Assembly: GCA_035772405.1 (NCBI GenBank)
Contig: JAYKKM010000030.1
Location: 113,846 to 177,845 of the forward strand
From: Chrysogorgia sp. JL179-B06
Taxonomy: Eukaryota > Cnidaria > Anthozoa > Scleralcyonacea > Chrysogorgiidae
DNA length: 64,000 nt
Direction: 5' to 3'
Below the pieces are notes generated by a model. The model saw only the letters and a list, made by a program, of their open reading frames with translations, searched no databases and was not told the DNA's origin. Shown piece after piece: positions 22,514-34,667 of the stretch (position 1 is its first letter; each line of letters opens with the position of its first letter). A program made the position numbers and the translations under genes.

Positions 22514-25500
22514 ACTGTTATTTTCAACGAGTAGTTTTAACTCCAGAATCTGGGTTTAAATTTTGAGTCCAGAACAATCCGATTTTTGGAGTTAAATGTT
22601 ATTCTTCTTTTCGGAGTTAACAATAACTTGGCAATGAAGAGTTAATTTTACTCCAGAAATTTGGGTTAAAATATAAAAATAAACTCCATGTTTTCGAGTT
22701 AAATGCACTTGCGTGTCTTTATTTTAAATACTATCGTAACAAATATGTTTACTTAACACAAGTTTGTATAAAATAACTCAATATCGGTTTCTTCCTGATA
22801 AACTTGCATGCAGGAGGAGAGCCATAGCTCGGTAAGCGAGATAGTTTTTGGCTCGTGTTTATATATGAGTGAATTTCATTCCCGTCTATAGTCTCCTTCG
22901 CAAGGTAAACGAGTACGTCAGTTTGGCTGACAGAGCCTTTTTTCTCCCAAAATGTACGCCACGAAAGGCCCACGTTGCCCGGTCGCTTTTTTCAAGTCTT
23001 GTCTCGCCAGAAATCCAGATTCGCGATTTTATTTGACAGCAATCAGTCCCAAGCTCCGAAATAGTTTGGTATAAGTATAACAGCGACAACCACTTGGCCA
23101 CCAGGACTATATCTGGTCGCTTCACCAATCATATATATTCCGTTCGTCGGACAATGATTTCCACACTACACCACGCGAATTAAACATTAACAAGACGCCC
23201 GCTAGGCGTTAACTTGGGCCACTTAATCACTAGACAAATTAGGGAGATATGGCGTGGATTTGGGCGGGGGGTATGGGTATGCAATGGCGAAAGCTTACCT
23301 CGGCTTTGCAGCCCGAGGAATGAGGAAGAAAAATCAGGCGTCTACACGCAGGCTACCCACGCAGACGAAATTTAATGTAAACACTAAACACGTACAGCTA
23401 TTTTTTCTAATATCTGTTCGATTGAAGGTCTTCGTGTGTCAAAATTTATATAAAAACAACGGAAAGGTATACGAAACATATCTGTTACGAAATTACATCG
23501 GTTTAACGAACATAAAAGCATTAAATCATCGGGTAAACAACGAATAGATCTTGAAGCCATGCCCTTTGATTTTAGAGGCGAGTCTCGCTTTAATCGCTAA
23601 TACGCATTTTCTTATATAACATCATTCTGATCTTCACATTTTAAGTAGACGAAACCTACAGCGTTCGATTCGCCAGATTCAAGTGATCATTTCGATATAT
23701 AATTGATATAAATCGGATAAAAACACAACATTTCATGATTAATATTACGGAGTTTCACGGGATAAATGTCAACACACTAACACAGTAATAATATTTCCCT
23801 GCCCTTCGGCTGTCCTTCCGTCTTCATGATTGATCTCTCATCTGTGTTTCTTTCATGTTCACATTTTAAGTAGACGAAACCTACAGCGTTCGATTCGCCA
23901 AATTCAAGTGATCATTTCGATATAGAATTGATTTAAATCAGACAAAAACACAACATTTCATAATGATAAATATTACGGAGTTTCGCGGGATAAATGTTAA
24001 CACAGCATAATAATATTTCCCTGTCCTTCGGCTGTCCATTCTGTCATCATGATTGATCTCTCATCTGTGTTTCTTTCATCTTGGAGAGAATCTTTGCAAT
24101 GGTTTGCAGGTTTACAGGTCTCGGTAAACTTTCCAACTGCGATTCATTGTCAATAAAACGAAAGTCCGAAATCGCTTTGCCTTGCAACGACTATCTCTGT
24201 TATGTTGACGTTTCGTCCACGGTTCTCTCTTTTCTCTCATCTGTGTTTCTCTCAGTCATCTAGTTATCTTGGAGAGAATCTTTGCATTAATTTGCTGGTT
24301 TACAGGTCTCGTAAATGCTTTTCAGACTGCGATTCATTGACAATAAAACTGGCCGAAATCGCTTTAATTCGCTATTTATACGCCCACGCAATAATTACAT
24401 TCTCTCGACGTATAAAACGACGACGAAGAACATGACGAACATGACGAACACAGAAATCAAGCTGGATTTAAGACTTGTGCTCACCACATGTGGCCCAAGT
24501 AATTAAACATTGGTTGGCTTGACAAATAAATTTGAAGTCTTTGGACAATTATTCTGAAGCGTCCGAACAGCAACAAACTTGAAAGACATGTCCCTGAAGT
24601 TGAGCGGTATTAAACACGTCGATTAAATGAAAGCATCGACAAGACCGATAAACGAGTTTTACAGTCTTTATCCATGCACCAATTCGTCCTCCCTTTCAAA
24701 TTGGCATCAACCATGTTCTCAGGACTGCTCCTTTTCGTTCGGTGATGGCAATTTGCCGGCTGAAGTCGGTTCTGGTTCTTGAAGCTTCGACCAGTCGTCA
24801 GGTTCGCAACGAATTAAGCGATTCAAGTTCTGGACAGCAGCGAGGAATAACTTTAAGCAACGTACTTTTCTGTCATAATTATTATACATTTTACAATTCA
24901 TTTGTATTGTTTTTGAGGCTTCACAATACATATCTTCGAACTTTCTTTGCCGAGGCGGCGGCAGTTAAAAATTAATTAAAATTTCGTTTGCCTAAAAACT
25001 TGATTGACAGGTTTTCGCTGTTTGTAATTTTTCTCCAATCAGATTCAAGTATTTTGCTGGCTTCTATTCCGTCCCGAAGATAGATTTTAATTTTTAATGG
25101 CTTTGAAAATACTTTACAAATCATAAAATACAAGTAATATAATAAATATCCCATTGAGTTGTTTGTGCGATAATATTGTCGGGCATTTTACCATTTTTAA
25201 AATACACCCGAATTCCGAAACTCGTAAAAATACTCGGCCGTATAGGTTCGGTTCATGAGAAGTGTGACGTTTGAATTAGTTATCGAGCCTATCAACCAAA
25301 CGAAGTCGAAATTCTCGACAGCTCGAGTCGAACTTAATTATTCAAACTCGCCGCTGAATTAGGTTCGGAAGAATCATAAGTTCGACGATTGAACCGGGCC
25401 TTAGCTATAGCATGCGTGCAGACGCTCCGTATCCGTCCCTGATTAATCGGCACTGAATATTCCGCCGTTTATGCGTAGGATAGGCCTTAGCGGTCTGTAT

Positions 25501-25809
25501 TAAAAATTATCATTAAATTTTATTTAATAAAACAGAAATAAAGAACACAAAAACATAAATTGTTGTTTACACGTGTATTTTGATTGTGTTTGTTATGATT
25601 GAGATCTTATCTCAGGAATTCACCCCCAAAATAGAGTTTAAATAACTCCGACAAGTTTTAACTCCTCTAAAAGAGTTTGCGTAACCCCAGTTGAGACGGT
25701 TAACTCCGCAGAAACTAGAGTTAAAATAACTCCTGTAAAATAACTAACCCGCATGGAGTTAACTTTGACCCTCTAAAAAGAGTTAAAACTACTCGTTGAA
25801 AATAACAGT
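22514..25809. mobile_element. 3.3-kb DNA transposon-like element with 30-bp perfect TIRs
   Basis: The 30 bases at 22514-22543, beginning ACTGTTATTTTCAACGAG, are repeated exactly inverted at 25780-25809. Inside each end many copies of GAGTTAA or its complement form subterminal arrays (22540-22720 and 25620-25790). TA-rich DNA flanks both sides, consistent with TA-targeted insertion. No transposase ORF is seen, so it is a non-autonomous element. Superfamily not assigned. Its interior contains a dispersed repeat also found at 31650-32240. Confidence 0.75.
23398..24180 (+). repeat. Dispersed repeat, copy 1
   Basis: Matches 31650-32170, sharing TCTGTTCGATTGAAGGTCTT, GTATACGAAACATATCTG, AAGTAGACGAAACCTACAGC and GCAATGGTTTGCAGGTTTAC. 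Internally the AAGTAGACGAAACC section is duplicated (about 23640 and 23868). Short ORFs here show no recognised domain. Confidence 0.75.
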
Positions 25810-26424
25810 ATATATATATACTTGTAAAAATTGTCTTAGCTATTTGAAAGATAAAATAAGCACTAGAAACTTAATTAAAACAATTTAACAACACACACTT
25901 GAATTAAATTTAGAAATGGCATAAACGATCGGGCTATTTCTAAGACGTTCTGTCTTAAATTAATAGTTGTAAATATGATTATTATCTGATCTTGTATTAC
26001 ATGAACCATGATGTAAATCTTGTAAACGTGGTGGCAATAGATGGTGCAACTTGTGCCCTGGGTCTGACATTGTTTATAAGTTTCACACATAAGTCTTCCC
26101 TGCGTTGAGATATTAGGTACTAAGGTTGGCTTTTTCCAGACTAGTCATGTTCATGGTGCACCTTTGTGTATCAACGGGACGTTGGGGCACTATGAATGAA
26201 AACCAAATGCAACTGGCTTTACTGTGGATGATGTCGTCGCCGACAACGTCGAATATGTAGCACAAGCTCTTGCAGAAGCCAGACAACGAACACTTAGCAT
26301 TGTTGTGGACATTTTATATGGGAGTACTTTAAATTTATTCAACCAACAATTGTGTTTTGGCTGTTTTTTGTTCCAAGTTACAGTAGAAGAAATTATTGAA
26401 ATAATTAATAATTAACCAGACACT
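25810..26424. other. Non-coding stretch, nothing recognised
   Basis: No domain or splice structure recognised. It ends in AATTAATAATT followed by CCAGACACTGGTTGTTGAC, a fragment of the inverted-repeat family also seen at 3765-3785 and 28320-28345. Confidence 0.4.
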
Positions 26425-26774
26425 GGTTGTTGACAAGCTCTTTCGCGTTTCTCCATACGAGGCAATACGCTACAAGATGTTGTGTTTTAACTGCAGTGGC
26501 GGATCCAGGGAGGGGCGCACGCGGATAGCTCGCCCCCCCCCCCCCCCCCTACCACCCACCACCCCATGTCAATAGTTCTACTTCTGAGTTTATATTAAAG
26601 TGTTTCAGAATCTTAATTCCCCTTTGTAATTGTGCATTTTTAGCAACGGCGTGGTGCCCTAATTTCGCAAAAATTATTATCAGAAATCGCCGGAAAAGCA
26701 CTTCTGGGCTTTGAAAAATTAAGATCAGACCCCCTAGTAGAACGCCTCGAACATACACCTGGTTCCGCTACTAA

Positions 26775-27172
26775 GTGCAAAACTAAGGAAAGATTTATAT
26801 TTAGTTTAGTTTACACCCAATTGCGTTCTGCTGCAAACCGCAAACATTTTTTCGAGTTGTTTCACGTTGAAACGTAACGTTTGGGTTATCTCGTTTTAAC
26901 CAATCGGATTGCACTGATCTCACGGTGAAATGTAATGCAACACTGTGGGAACCTTAAAAGGAGATAAATCATGTCTCACCAAAACATCACGTTTCAAACG
27001 TGAAACAACTCAAAAAATGTTTGCGGTTTGCTCTTGAACGCAAATGGTTTAGGCTCCATATCTGGGTTTTTTGTGTCGCGATATCGCAATTATTGCGCAT
27101 CAACAACATTTGCTTGCACGCTGTCTGGCCGTCGCTCGAACTTTATAATTATTGAAATAATTAATAATTAAA
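26775..27172 (-). repeat. Right inverted-repeat arm, inner part
   Basis: Inverted match to 3786-4145 (landmarks GTTTAGTTTACACCCAATTG, GATATCGCAATTATTGCG and ATTGAAATAATTAATAATTA). It is separated from the outer part (28319 onward) by the foldback element at 27173-28318. Confidence 0.75.
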
Positions 27173-28318
27173 GGTGGGTTACAGTCCCTTCTGCGCATGT
27201 GCGGGGTTTGTTTACGTTTTGCTTGTTTTGTTTATGTTGGAGACTCCACACCGGAAATGGCTGCTATATTAGTGCGTTGTTTTTATCGCAAGCGTGTAGA
27301 ACAATATTTGATTTCGAATTCCAATCTATTTTGCTACGCTGGTAGAGATGTCTCTAAACTGTATTTATTTCACACGCACGACATGGAAGAAATTCAAAGA
27401 AGAAAATGATTGATTAAATATGAACAATGAAGTGGCGAGACACCAAGACTACGATGCCGTGAATAGGCGTGAAATATACGAGTGAAATTCTCGGGGGTAC
27501 CAAAGAATCAATTTATTCTGGTAAGCATTTTATAAAATACAACAAATCTTTGACCCTTTAAAGGCCTTCCATGTTCTTTAACATGCATGCTCTGATGTGG
27601 ATTTTTTAGCCGTGTGTATTAACGGTAAACTCTAACAACACCGGAGGCAATGTCAAGCATATTTTTATAAAATGCAAACAAGCGCTCTCTTTTTGTAGTA
27701 AGTCTCAAGCAAGAAAAAAGAACTTCAGTATATATATACTAGTATATATATATTACTTTATATATGTACCTTATTATAGTGTGGTGTATTTATAGTATGT
27801 TTAAAGTTATAATCGAAGTCGGTCGTTGGATTATACAGTATGTATTGTCATGTCAGTAAAAAAAACTCGAAAGCCGTGCGAGTTTACTGTATCTTAAAGA
27901 ACATGGAAGGCCTTTAAATGGTCAAAGGTTTGTTGTATTTCATGAAATGCTTATCAAAATGAACTGGTTCTTCGATTCGGCGGCGATTCCCCAGAGGTTT
28001 TCGAAGCATAGTAGCCGTAGAAATTGACCATGATTTTCGCCATGTCTCGTGCGTGTGAAATAAATACAGTTTAGTCCAGGGCTGGTTAGTCTTTAAAGGC
28101 ATCTCTACCAGTCTAGTATTGTATCTTAACTTAGCTGGATCCAATAGCAAAGTACAGGGTTAGGATTCAATATCAAAGGACTTGAATCCAGCTTGCGATA
28201 AAACAACGGCTTAATAATATAGCAGCCATTTCCGGTGTGGAGTCTCCTAACATAAACAAAACAAGCAAAACGTAAACAAACCCCGCACATGCGCAGAAGG
28301 GACTGTAACCCACCTTTA
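27173..28318. mobile_element. Foldback element, 1.15 kb
   Basis: Ends AAAGGTGGGTTACAGTCCCT and its inverse (28299-28318). Arms of about 400 bases (27173-27590 and 27893-28318) are imperfect inverted copies: GGAGACTCCACACCGGAAAT is mirrored near 28225-28245 and AAGGCCTTCCATGTTCTTTA near 27895-27915. No transposase. It splits the right arm of the larger inverted repeat. Confidence 0.75.
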
Positions 28319-28870
28319 ACCAGACACTGGTTGTTGACAAGCTCTAGTGGTTGTTGACAAGCTCTTCCGCGTTTCTCCATACGAGGCAATACGTGCAAGA
28401 TATTGTGAATCAATATGGTATTAACACTGGGCAACACTTGTTACTGAGAAGCGTAATGCGATTTAATGACAAACTTAGCGACAAAACTTAGCGGCCTTGT
28501 TTCTATTATTAAAGGTGCAGTCCAGTCCGTTCTGCACATGTGTGATATTCCCCACATGTAAACAAACTTTAACGGAATAGATTTGCGACAGTTCGAAAGC
28601 GAGTATTCGTTAAAGGTGGCGAAGGCGCGAGTGGTAATTTGATATATTAAAAACATTTAGGAACCAAACAGCTTCTTATAACACGCTTTTTAGGCAGAAA
28701 AGCTCAAGCGTGTGAAAAAAATCCGCAATGTAAACAAACGATGTAAACCTAAACGTAGACATGCGCAGAAGGGACTGGACAGGCACCTTTAATGACAATG
28801 TGGGGATTTTAACATTTCACGAGTGTTAAAAACCCGGCTACCAAAAGATCGATGTTTGTTAAAGACGAAA
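28319..28870 (-). repeat. Right inverted-repeat arm, outer part
   Basis: Inverted match to 3483-3785, interrupted by a MITE at 28514-28795. The junction GTTAAAATCCCCACAT reads from about 28817 back to 28802. Confidence 0.75.
28514..28795. mobile_element. MITE with AAAGGTGC termini, ~280 bp
   Basis: Begins TTAAAGGTGCAGTCCAGTCC and ends with GGACTGGACAGGCACCTTTA, flanked by TTA/TAA. The corresponding place in the left arm (about 3630) is uninterrupted, giving an empty-site comparison. Its ends resemble those of the larger foldback at 27173-28318, so they are probably one family. Confidence 0.75.
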
Positions 28871-28875
28871 AAGAG

Positions 28876-28970
28876 ACCACTCCGCATTTTCAACACTCCG
28901 CAATGATTTTCAACACTCCGCACAATTTCAACACTCCTCACTTTCAACACTCCGCATTTTCAATCATAAT
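28876..28970 (-). repeat. 16-bp minisatellite, inverted, about six units (right end of block)
   Basis: Units such as CAACACTCCGCATTTT are the reverse complement of the units at 3105-3482. The array lies about 110 bases from the splice donor of KCTD-TLDc copy A exon 1. Confidence 0.85.
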
Positions 28971-29086
28971 ATATAGCTTTATGGTTTAGTAATCGATCAT
29001 TATACTCCGTTATATATATATATATATATATATATCAATCAAGATTAGAATAACCACAGAAAGTTCAGCTTAAATACGTTTCTTAC

Positions 29087-29481
29087 CGGAAATGAGTCCC
29101 GTCTCGGTCAATAAAGTAAGCGCCATCTTCTTCATCTGGTTTTACATCAAATCTTCCAGAAAACATAGACGCCAACATAGAGTCAGGATCTTTAAGTAAA
29201 GTCTCTAATGATGTCTTGAAAATTTGACCTCCAACATTCAGTTTGATGTGTTTGTTAAAATGAACACCATCTAATCTTCTCATCTCTTCAAAATGAGAAC
29301 GTTCTTTCTGAGCTGTGCATGCTTCATCGTCAATAGTTTCATTTAGCTGCATCATTACTTTATCGTCCAGTTTAAGCGGAATATCAAGCTTTGCCAGTCG
29401 TTTAGTTTTCTGTTTGCTAGTGAGGTTTTTGGATGCATTGAAATTCAACCATGGATAGTAAAAAACAGCTGACGTGGGCAA
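29087..29481 (-). CDS. KCTD/BTB-TLDc protein copy A, exon 1
   Basis: Encodes a charged N-terminal region and the first part of a KCTD-type BTB/T1 domain (HIKLNVGGQIFKTSLETLL, then SGRFDVKPDEEDGAYFIDRD). It ends at a GTAAGA donor in the same phase as copy B exon 1, after HF plus two bases of the Arg codon. The stretch from HIKLNVGG to the splice site is identical in protein to copy B, while the N-terminal ~60 residues differ strongly. The ATG at 29481 is the first in frame but the extra N-terminal residues are not shared with copy B, so the true start could be further in. Partner exon 2 is inferred at 2611-2987. Confidence 0.7.
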
Positions 29482-29533
29482 AAAACCTTGGTTGCAATCC
29501 GTGACGTCACATCAAAACATCCGGAAAACACGT

Positions 29534-29665
29534 TGTGTGAAAAACACGGAGTAAACACGGAGTGTGGAAAACGCGCAGTGTGGAAAACACGGAGTGTGGA
29601 AAACGCGCAGTGTGGAAAACACGGAGTGTGGAAAACACGGAATGTGGAAAACACGGAGTGTGGAT
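29534..29665 (+). repeat. 16-bp minisatellite upstream of copy A
   Basis: Units of about GGAGTGTGGAAAACAC with CGCGCAG variants, eight copies, just 5' of exon 1. Related in sequence to, but distinct from, the arrays at 3105 and 28876. Confidence 0.9.
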
Positions 29666-29829
29666 CACACAGAGTCTGACGTTGTTGTCAGCGTAGAGTA
29701 TGGAAAAAAGGAGTCTGTGTACAAGGTCTTGGACGGGGGAAGCATGCCAGAGCTTCTTGCGCATTTAGCATTTAACGGCGTATAAATACCGTTCGTATGC
29801 CGTTCGGTAAGCGTTCGAACGGTTTGATA

Positions 29830-29930
29830 TACACTTTAAAAGTAAATAAACTCCTCGAGTTTTTGTATCTACTATGAATTTCTATTTTCGTTAATATAAT
29901 TTTCGTAAACAACAATTTTCGCGGTTCTAG
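29830..29930. repeat. Upstream segment shared by both KCTD-TLDc copies
   Basis: AAGTAAATAAACTCCTCGAG and AACAACAATTTTCGCGGTTC occur here and at 55107-55218, in each case upstream of a KCTD-TLDc exon 1. It marks the extent of the tandem gene duplication. Confidence 0.65.
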
Positions 29931-31649
29931 TAGTAGTAATATCCTTATATATATATATATATATATTTCAATGTGTGTGGGACTGGACCGAGCTCTTAGC
30001 CAATCAGAATCAAGTATGATTTGAATTGACCAATCAGAGCACAGTCCAGTCCCATATTTCCAGGGGGGTCAATAGTTTTAAGGTGTGGTCACCCTGTTAA
30101 GAACGACCAGTGATCAAATCAGGTGGGATCAGCAATCTCGAAAATCCCGCCGTCAAGTGCGCGGTTTTTGGCGGAAGTCTGGGAAGGAGTAATTTGCATA
30201 TAAACCAAATACAATACTCCATACAGACAAAATGGAGCGAAATCCAAACAGACCGTGATTCAAGCTGTCGTTTGATACCAAGTATCATAGGTAAACTGTG
30301 AAATTTATAGGAGGAAAGAGACGATATTTTTACATATTTTGAGACTAGTCAAGAACTCGTCAGAATGGCCTAACTTCGGCTTCAATAAACTTTTTCTACG
30401 ACCGAGTTACGAAGATATAAATTTGGCTGTTTTGTTATTGAACATCAAGGTAAGAATCGTATGTTTTTTGTTTTTCGTATTTTTCTTTTATTAGGCGAAT
30501 AATAAGGCTTTTCTCTGCTACTACTGGGAACTGACCTCCATGTTTACTGTATAATATTACACATGTCGTTGTAGTCACACTGGTCGATGCAAGGGCGTCA
30601 ATCCTGGGGGGACGGGGGGGATGTATCCCCCCCCACTTTTTGACCAATGTATGATCGATTATCCCCTTCTGACTTTCCGCAAACGATGCAGTCATCCCCC
30701 CCACTTTCAGACACGGATTTTCGCGCTTGGGTCGGTGTATTAGTCGGTAGAGAAGTTGGACTGGATCACTGGAAATGTTAGACGCACACACTGTCAGCAC
30801 AAGAAAAATGTCAACGAAGAAGTCAAATCGACAAAACGTCTTCAACAAGTACAGGATGCGGCATAGAAGGCAGTGCTTCGCGATGAGCTGATAGTTCAGC
30901 GACAACAAACTAAAAGGTTAAGATTATAAAAATTATTATAAATCCTAGCTGATTCAAATTTCTCAGTTGTGGGATTTTCTAAATTTATTATTACTTGGGC
31001 TACCCCCTGTGGGGGGGGGGGGGGGGGTAGCACCAAGTCTTAAAACGGGCTGCACTTCTGTATTTTTATTTTTATTTTTCTGGTCAACAAAATGCAACTA
31101 ATTCCCATCTATCAAACTGACGTGATCTTATTTCGTTGTTCTTTATTCTCATGACGTCATGACTGTTTCAGTGTTTATTCTCATGACGTCATGACTGTTT
31201 CAGTGATGGAAACGAGCGCTGACCTTATATACATCCACTCTTCTTTGGTCGCCATTGCCATTGATCAACTTCAAGACTCTAGCAAATTTGTGATAAGATT
31301 GATAAGGAATGTGGCTGGCAAGTATATTAATAATAAACATGCTCACACTACTTACAATCGCAGACACCGATAGCGGTAGACCTACACTAAAAGTAAAAGA
31401 TGAGCGATTTCGAAACAGGTTGTTCCGCGGTCTCCATTATTATCGTACGCTGATGTGTACTCGATCAAATCTATGTTTACATGTTTTATTGAATTGATCA
31501 AACTGTTTAAATGTGCTACTGAATTGTACTGAAATATGTTGCTCAATTGCTGTAAATGGAAGAATGAAGAACATTGACGAAGTGATAAATGAAGTGACAG
31601 GCACTATAAAACATGCTGATGCTGTTGTGATATTACCCGACGCGGCAAT

Positions 31650-32240
31650 GTTATTTTTTCTAATATCTGTTCGATTGAAGGTCTTCGTGTGTCAAAATTA
31701 TATAAAAAACAACGGCAAGGTATACGAAACATATCTGTTACGAAATTACATCGGTTTAATGGACATAAAAGCATTAAATCATCGCGTAAACAACGAATAG
31801 ATCTTGAAGCCATGTCCTTTGATTTTAGAGACGAGTCTCGCTTTAATCGCTAATACGCATTTTCTCATATAACATCTGATCTTCACATTTTAAGTAGACG
31901 AAACCTACAGCGTTCGATTCGCCAGATTCAAGTGATCATTTCGATAGAATTGATTTAAATCGGACAATATTTCATGATTAATATTACAGAGTTTCATGGG
32001 ATAAATGTCAACACAGTATAATATGTTTGTCCTTGGCTGTTCTTTCCGTCTTCATGATTGATCTCTCATCTGTGTTTCTCTCAACTTGGAGAGAATCTTT
32101 GCAATGGTTTGCAGGTTTACAGGTCTCGGTAAACTTTTCCAACAGCGATTCATTGGCAATAAAACGAAAGTCCGAACTCGCTTCATATTCGCTTGCATGC
32201 CTTGCCCCCAAATCAGTAGCCCAAGTGAACACCTGAGCAG
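31650..32240 (+). repeat. Dispersed repeat, copy 2
   Basis: Direct match to 23398-24180 without the internal duplication. Confidence 0.75.
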
Positions 32241-32476
32241 GCGTCTTGTTTAAAATAGAAAGCGTTTCTTTCCTATAAAATATTTAATTGCAATTATAAA
32301 CATTACGCCATTCATTATTCATTTTGAAAATTTTGAAGATAATTTTTTGAGAAGTATACAGGTAGCTACTACTATACTGCTGGGGTTATGGGGAAAAGAA
32401 AGTACCAAGCACTAAGACTCACATCTTCTATGAAGTATGTGAAGGAGAAAAGAACAGCAGCTACCGGTATACATTT

Positions 32477-33172
32477 ATGTCTAAATGTTCAATTCCAAAA
32501 CTCCTTGCATACAACAAACTATCTGAGAAAATCAAGGGGATTGATATTAGGAAAATATACCATCTGAAAGAGGGGTTTAGGGATTATATTGATGAGGATG
32601 AAAAAGTGAGTGGTTGGTTTAGGGACTTAAGGGCATATCTTCCTCGGTTAGCTATGTTTTACTGAAGTGTAAATACTCAGTCGGGCAAATGTGTAAAAGC
32701 TAAGTGGTTCGGTAAAACCGAGGGAGCCTTTCTTCTTGCATGGCAAAAATTAAAGTGCTTGTTATTTTCTTGTTAGCTTTATTAATACCGGTAAGCGAGT
32801 AGCTTCAAGCAGTGATAATTTTCTTGTATTTGGATCAAATTGTTAGGAAACAGACTTAAGATTGCTAAAGCAGTAGAGAAATTTAAGAATCCAATATTGA
32901 AAAAGTCTATGTCTGATAAAACCAAACGATCCAAAGTCACAGAGTTCATTTCCAAAAGTAAGAGTCGACAAGAGTTTGTCCCACTCATTGTGAAACTAAT
33001 TGACAAGGCTCATGTAGAACCTCTTCATTTAAAAACAATGCATGGCAACACTTCTTTAAGTCACTGTTACATGAATCTGTTTAAAAATCACAAGTGCATA
33101 CATCTAAATATTTTTCAGAAGTACCAAGGCACAGCTGCTTTGCTAGAGTTTTTTTTTTGCTCTGCAACATAA
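32477..33172 (+). pseudogene. Degenerate copy of the GGDGAP/EPLHLK transposase-like protein
   Basis: Open stretches at 32477-32665 and 32840-33172 match parts of the gene at 35189-37447 in the same order: a stretch with KIKGIDI and LPRLAMFY, a fragment with KWFGKTEGAF, and a stretch with SKSRQEFVPLI and AHVEPLHLK. Stops and deletions, including the whole GGDGAP region, make it a dead copy. Confidence 0.65.
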
Positions 33173-33509
33173 AGTTAAGGCAAAGCAGGTAGCGAAGAAA
33201 GTTAAAACACACTTAAACTAGATGTGTTCCAGACAAGACAGAGCTTCACGCTTGAATTTCGCCACATCTGCTCACTCCCTAAAGCTTTCAAACAAAGCCA
33301 ACGACTCTTTTAAAACCTCACTGAATGATGTAGGTTGTTCTTCAGTGGTAACTGTTTCATTTTCCTCAATACAAACGGCTTCGACGACTTGTTCTACAGT
33401 CAAACACTATTTTCCCGACGCCATTTGTATTCTTTATTGAGTAACCGCTGAAAATTTTGCGTAATAGCGCAGACGCACTTGGCGGGATTTTCGAGATTGC
33501 TGACCCGGC

Positions 33510-34031
33510 GTGAGAGGTTTTTAGTGAATTTTGTATATCTATGTCATGAAACGTGGTCTTGTTTTACGACCAGTTTGTAGTGATCGTCCTTGAGTTTTAC
33601 GACCAGAGATGAAGGTCATTCAAGGTGGTCGTAAAAGTCAATTTCATGAGATAGATATAGCAAAAAGTCTAAAAAACCTTGAGTACACGACCATCATACC
33701 TCACCCGATGGGATCTATACTTACGTGCCATTGAATCAAACCATTTTCATTTTTCACGAGAGTTGATGGTTAAAAAATCAAACCAAAACTGATTTTAAAA
33801 TTAATCATAGAAATTTCCGTCACGGAGCTCTTACCCCAACGCCATCTTTCGATGGAATGAATAATATTTCTTAGTTACGGTCTTAAAAAAGATGTTCTCA
33901 AAAAATTTTAGATGAAATGTTGTAAAAAAATGTTTGTGTTTTTTGGACACGCTTGGAAATTATCACCTCAAATCGGGCCTACTTTCCGGCTGACCGCAAA
34001 AGGCCTGAAACCCAATTAGCTAAAATTCAAA
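33510..34031. other. Non-coding stretch with a short inverted motif
   Basis: TTTTACGACCA motifs recur on both strands at about 33553-33660 (for example GTCTTGTTTTACGACCAG and GGTGGTCGTAAAAG). Nothing else recognised before the ATG at 34032. Confidence 0.4.
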
Positions 34032-34325
34032 ATGGCGGCACGTTCTGATCCAACAGAGCACGAGGTAGTCAACAGCATTAAAAAAGCATTGGAGCGCGAA
34101 AAGTTTGATCTCGTTAAGAGGACTTCGAACCGCTACAACTTGCGTGATCTGTCGCGTACATTTGTTGAGTTGGATCGTGTGGTTGAAGATGCTGTGAAAG
34201 CCAAATACGGCAGTCTTCAACATCGCCATGAGTTCGAACAAGGAAAGTTGTTTCCCATGTTGGAGAGAATAATGGAAAGAGCAAATTCTGCGATTCACCG
34301 CCGATTATCTCCAAGAATGAGCAAG
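34032..34325 (+). CDS. Hypothetical first exon, helical basic protein
   Basis: Starts at ATGGCGGC, a good Kozak-like context, and encodes 98 residues rich in charged, probably helical sequence (ALEREKFDLVKRTSNRYNLR). It ends AAG followed by GTACAT, a plausible splice donor in phase 0; without splicing the frame runs on to 34376. No family recognised. A second open stretch at 34452-34667 on the same strand could be a downstream exon, but no convincing acceptor was seen. Confidence 0.4.
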
Positions 34326-34667
34326 GTACATCCTTGGTTAATTTGTTTTGACGTCACGATGCCGCGAGAAGTGTGAAACCTTCTAAATAAAACAATCCTT
34401 GGCGAATCTACGTATGGCCTTGAGAGTGAAGAAGGTCCACGCAATGTCACTTTGAACTTCACAAAATTAAGAAGGCTTGTAGTACTATTTAATAAATTTA
34501 TAGAGTGTGGGGGATTTGAGAAACAACTTAATGGAGGGAAAGGGCATTTAAAGGTTATTGTTGATTGTGAGAAGAAGGGGGTGTTTGTATATATGTTTAA
34601 AGAGGAAATTTTAAGATGTAAATTACATTATGGATATTGGAACCAGTATGGCATCAGTCAACATTGA

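Larger units (their letters stand above)
30124..33506. mobile_element. Possible element carrying a degenerate transposase-like gene
   Basis: CAGCAATCTCGAAAATCCCG at about 30129 is found inverted at about 33475-33500. Between them lie the second copy of a dispersed repeat (31650-32240), a 32-bp tandem duplication (about 31147-31210) and a decayed transposase-like gene. Ends are not exact and no target duplication was found, so the unit is tentative. Confidence 0.35.

Noticed and set aside
23640..23960. Possible second hammerhead (GACGAAACCTACAGCGTTC)
   Set aside because: A GAAAC-like stretch is present, but no CTGATGA core or pairing stem I/II lies at the right distance.
29488..29785. Repetitive ORFs (VWKTRSVENAQCGKHG type) upstream of exon 1
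   Set aside because: Translated 16-bp minisatellite, open on both strands.
30435..30908. 157-codon minus-strand ORF with PPRPPRIDALAS
   Set aside because: Low-complexity G/C-run sequence with no conserved domain or splice context.
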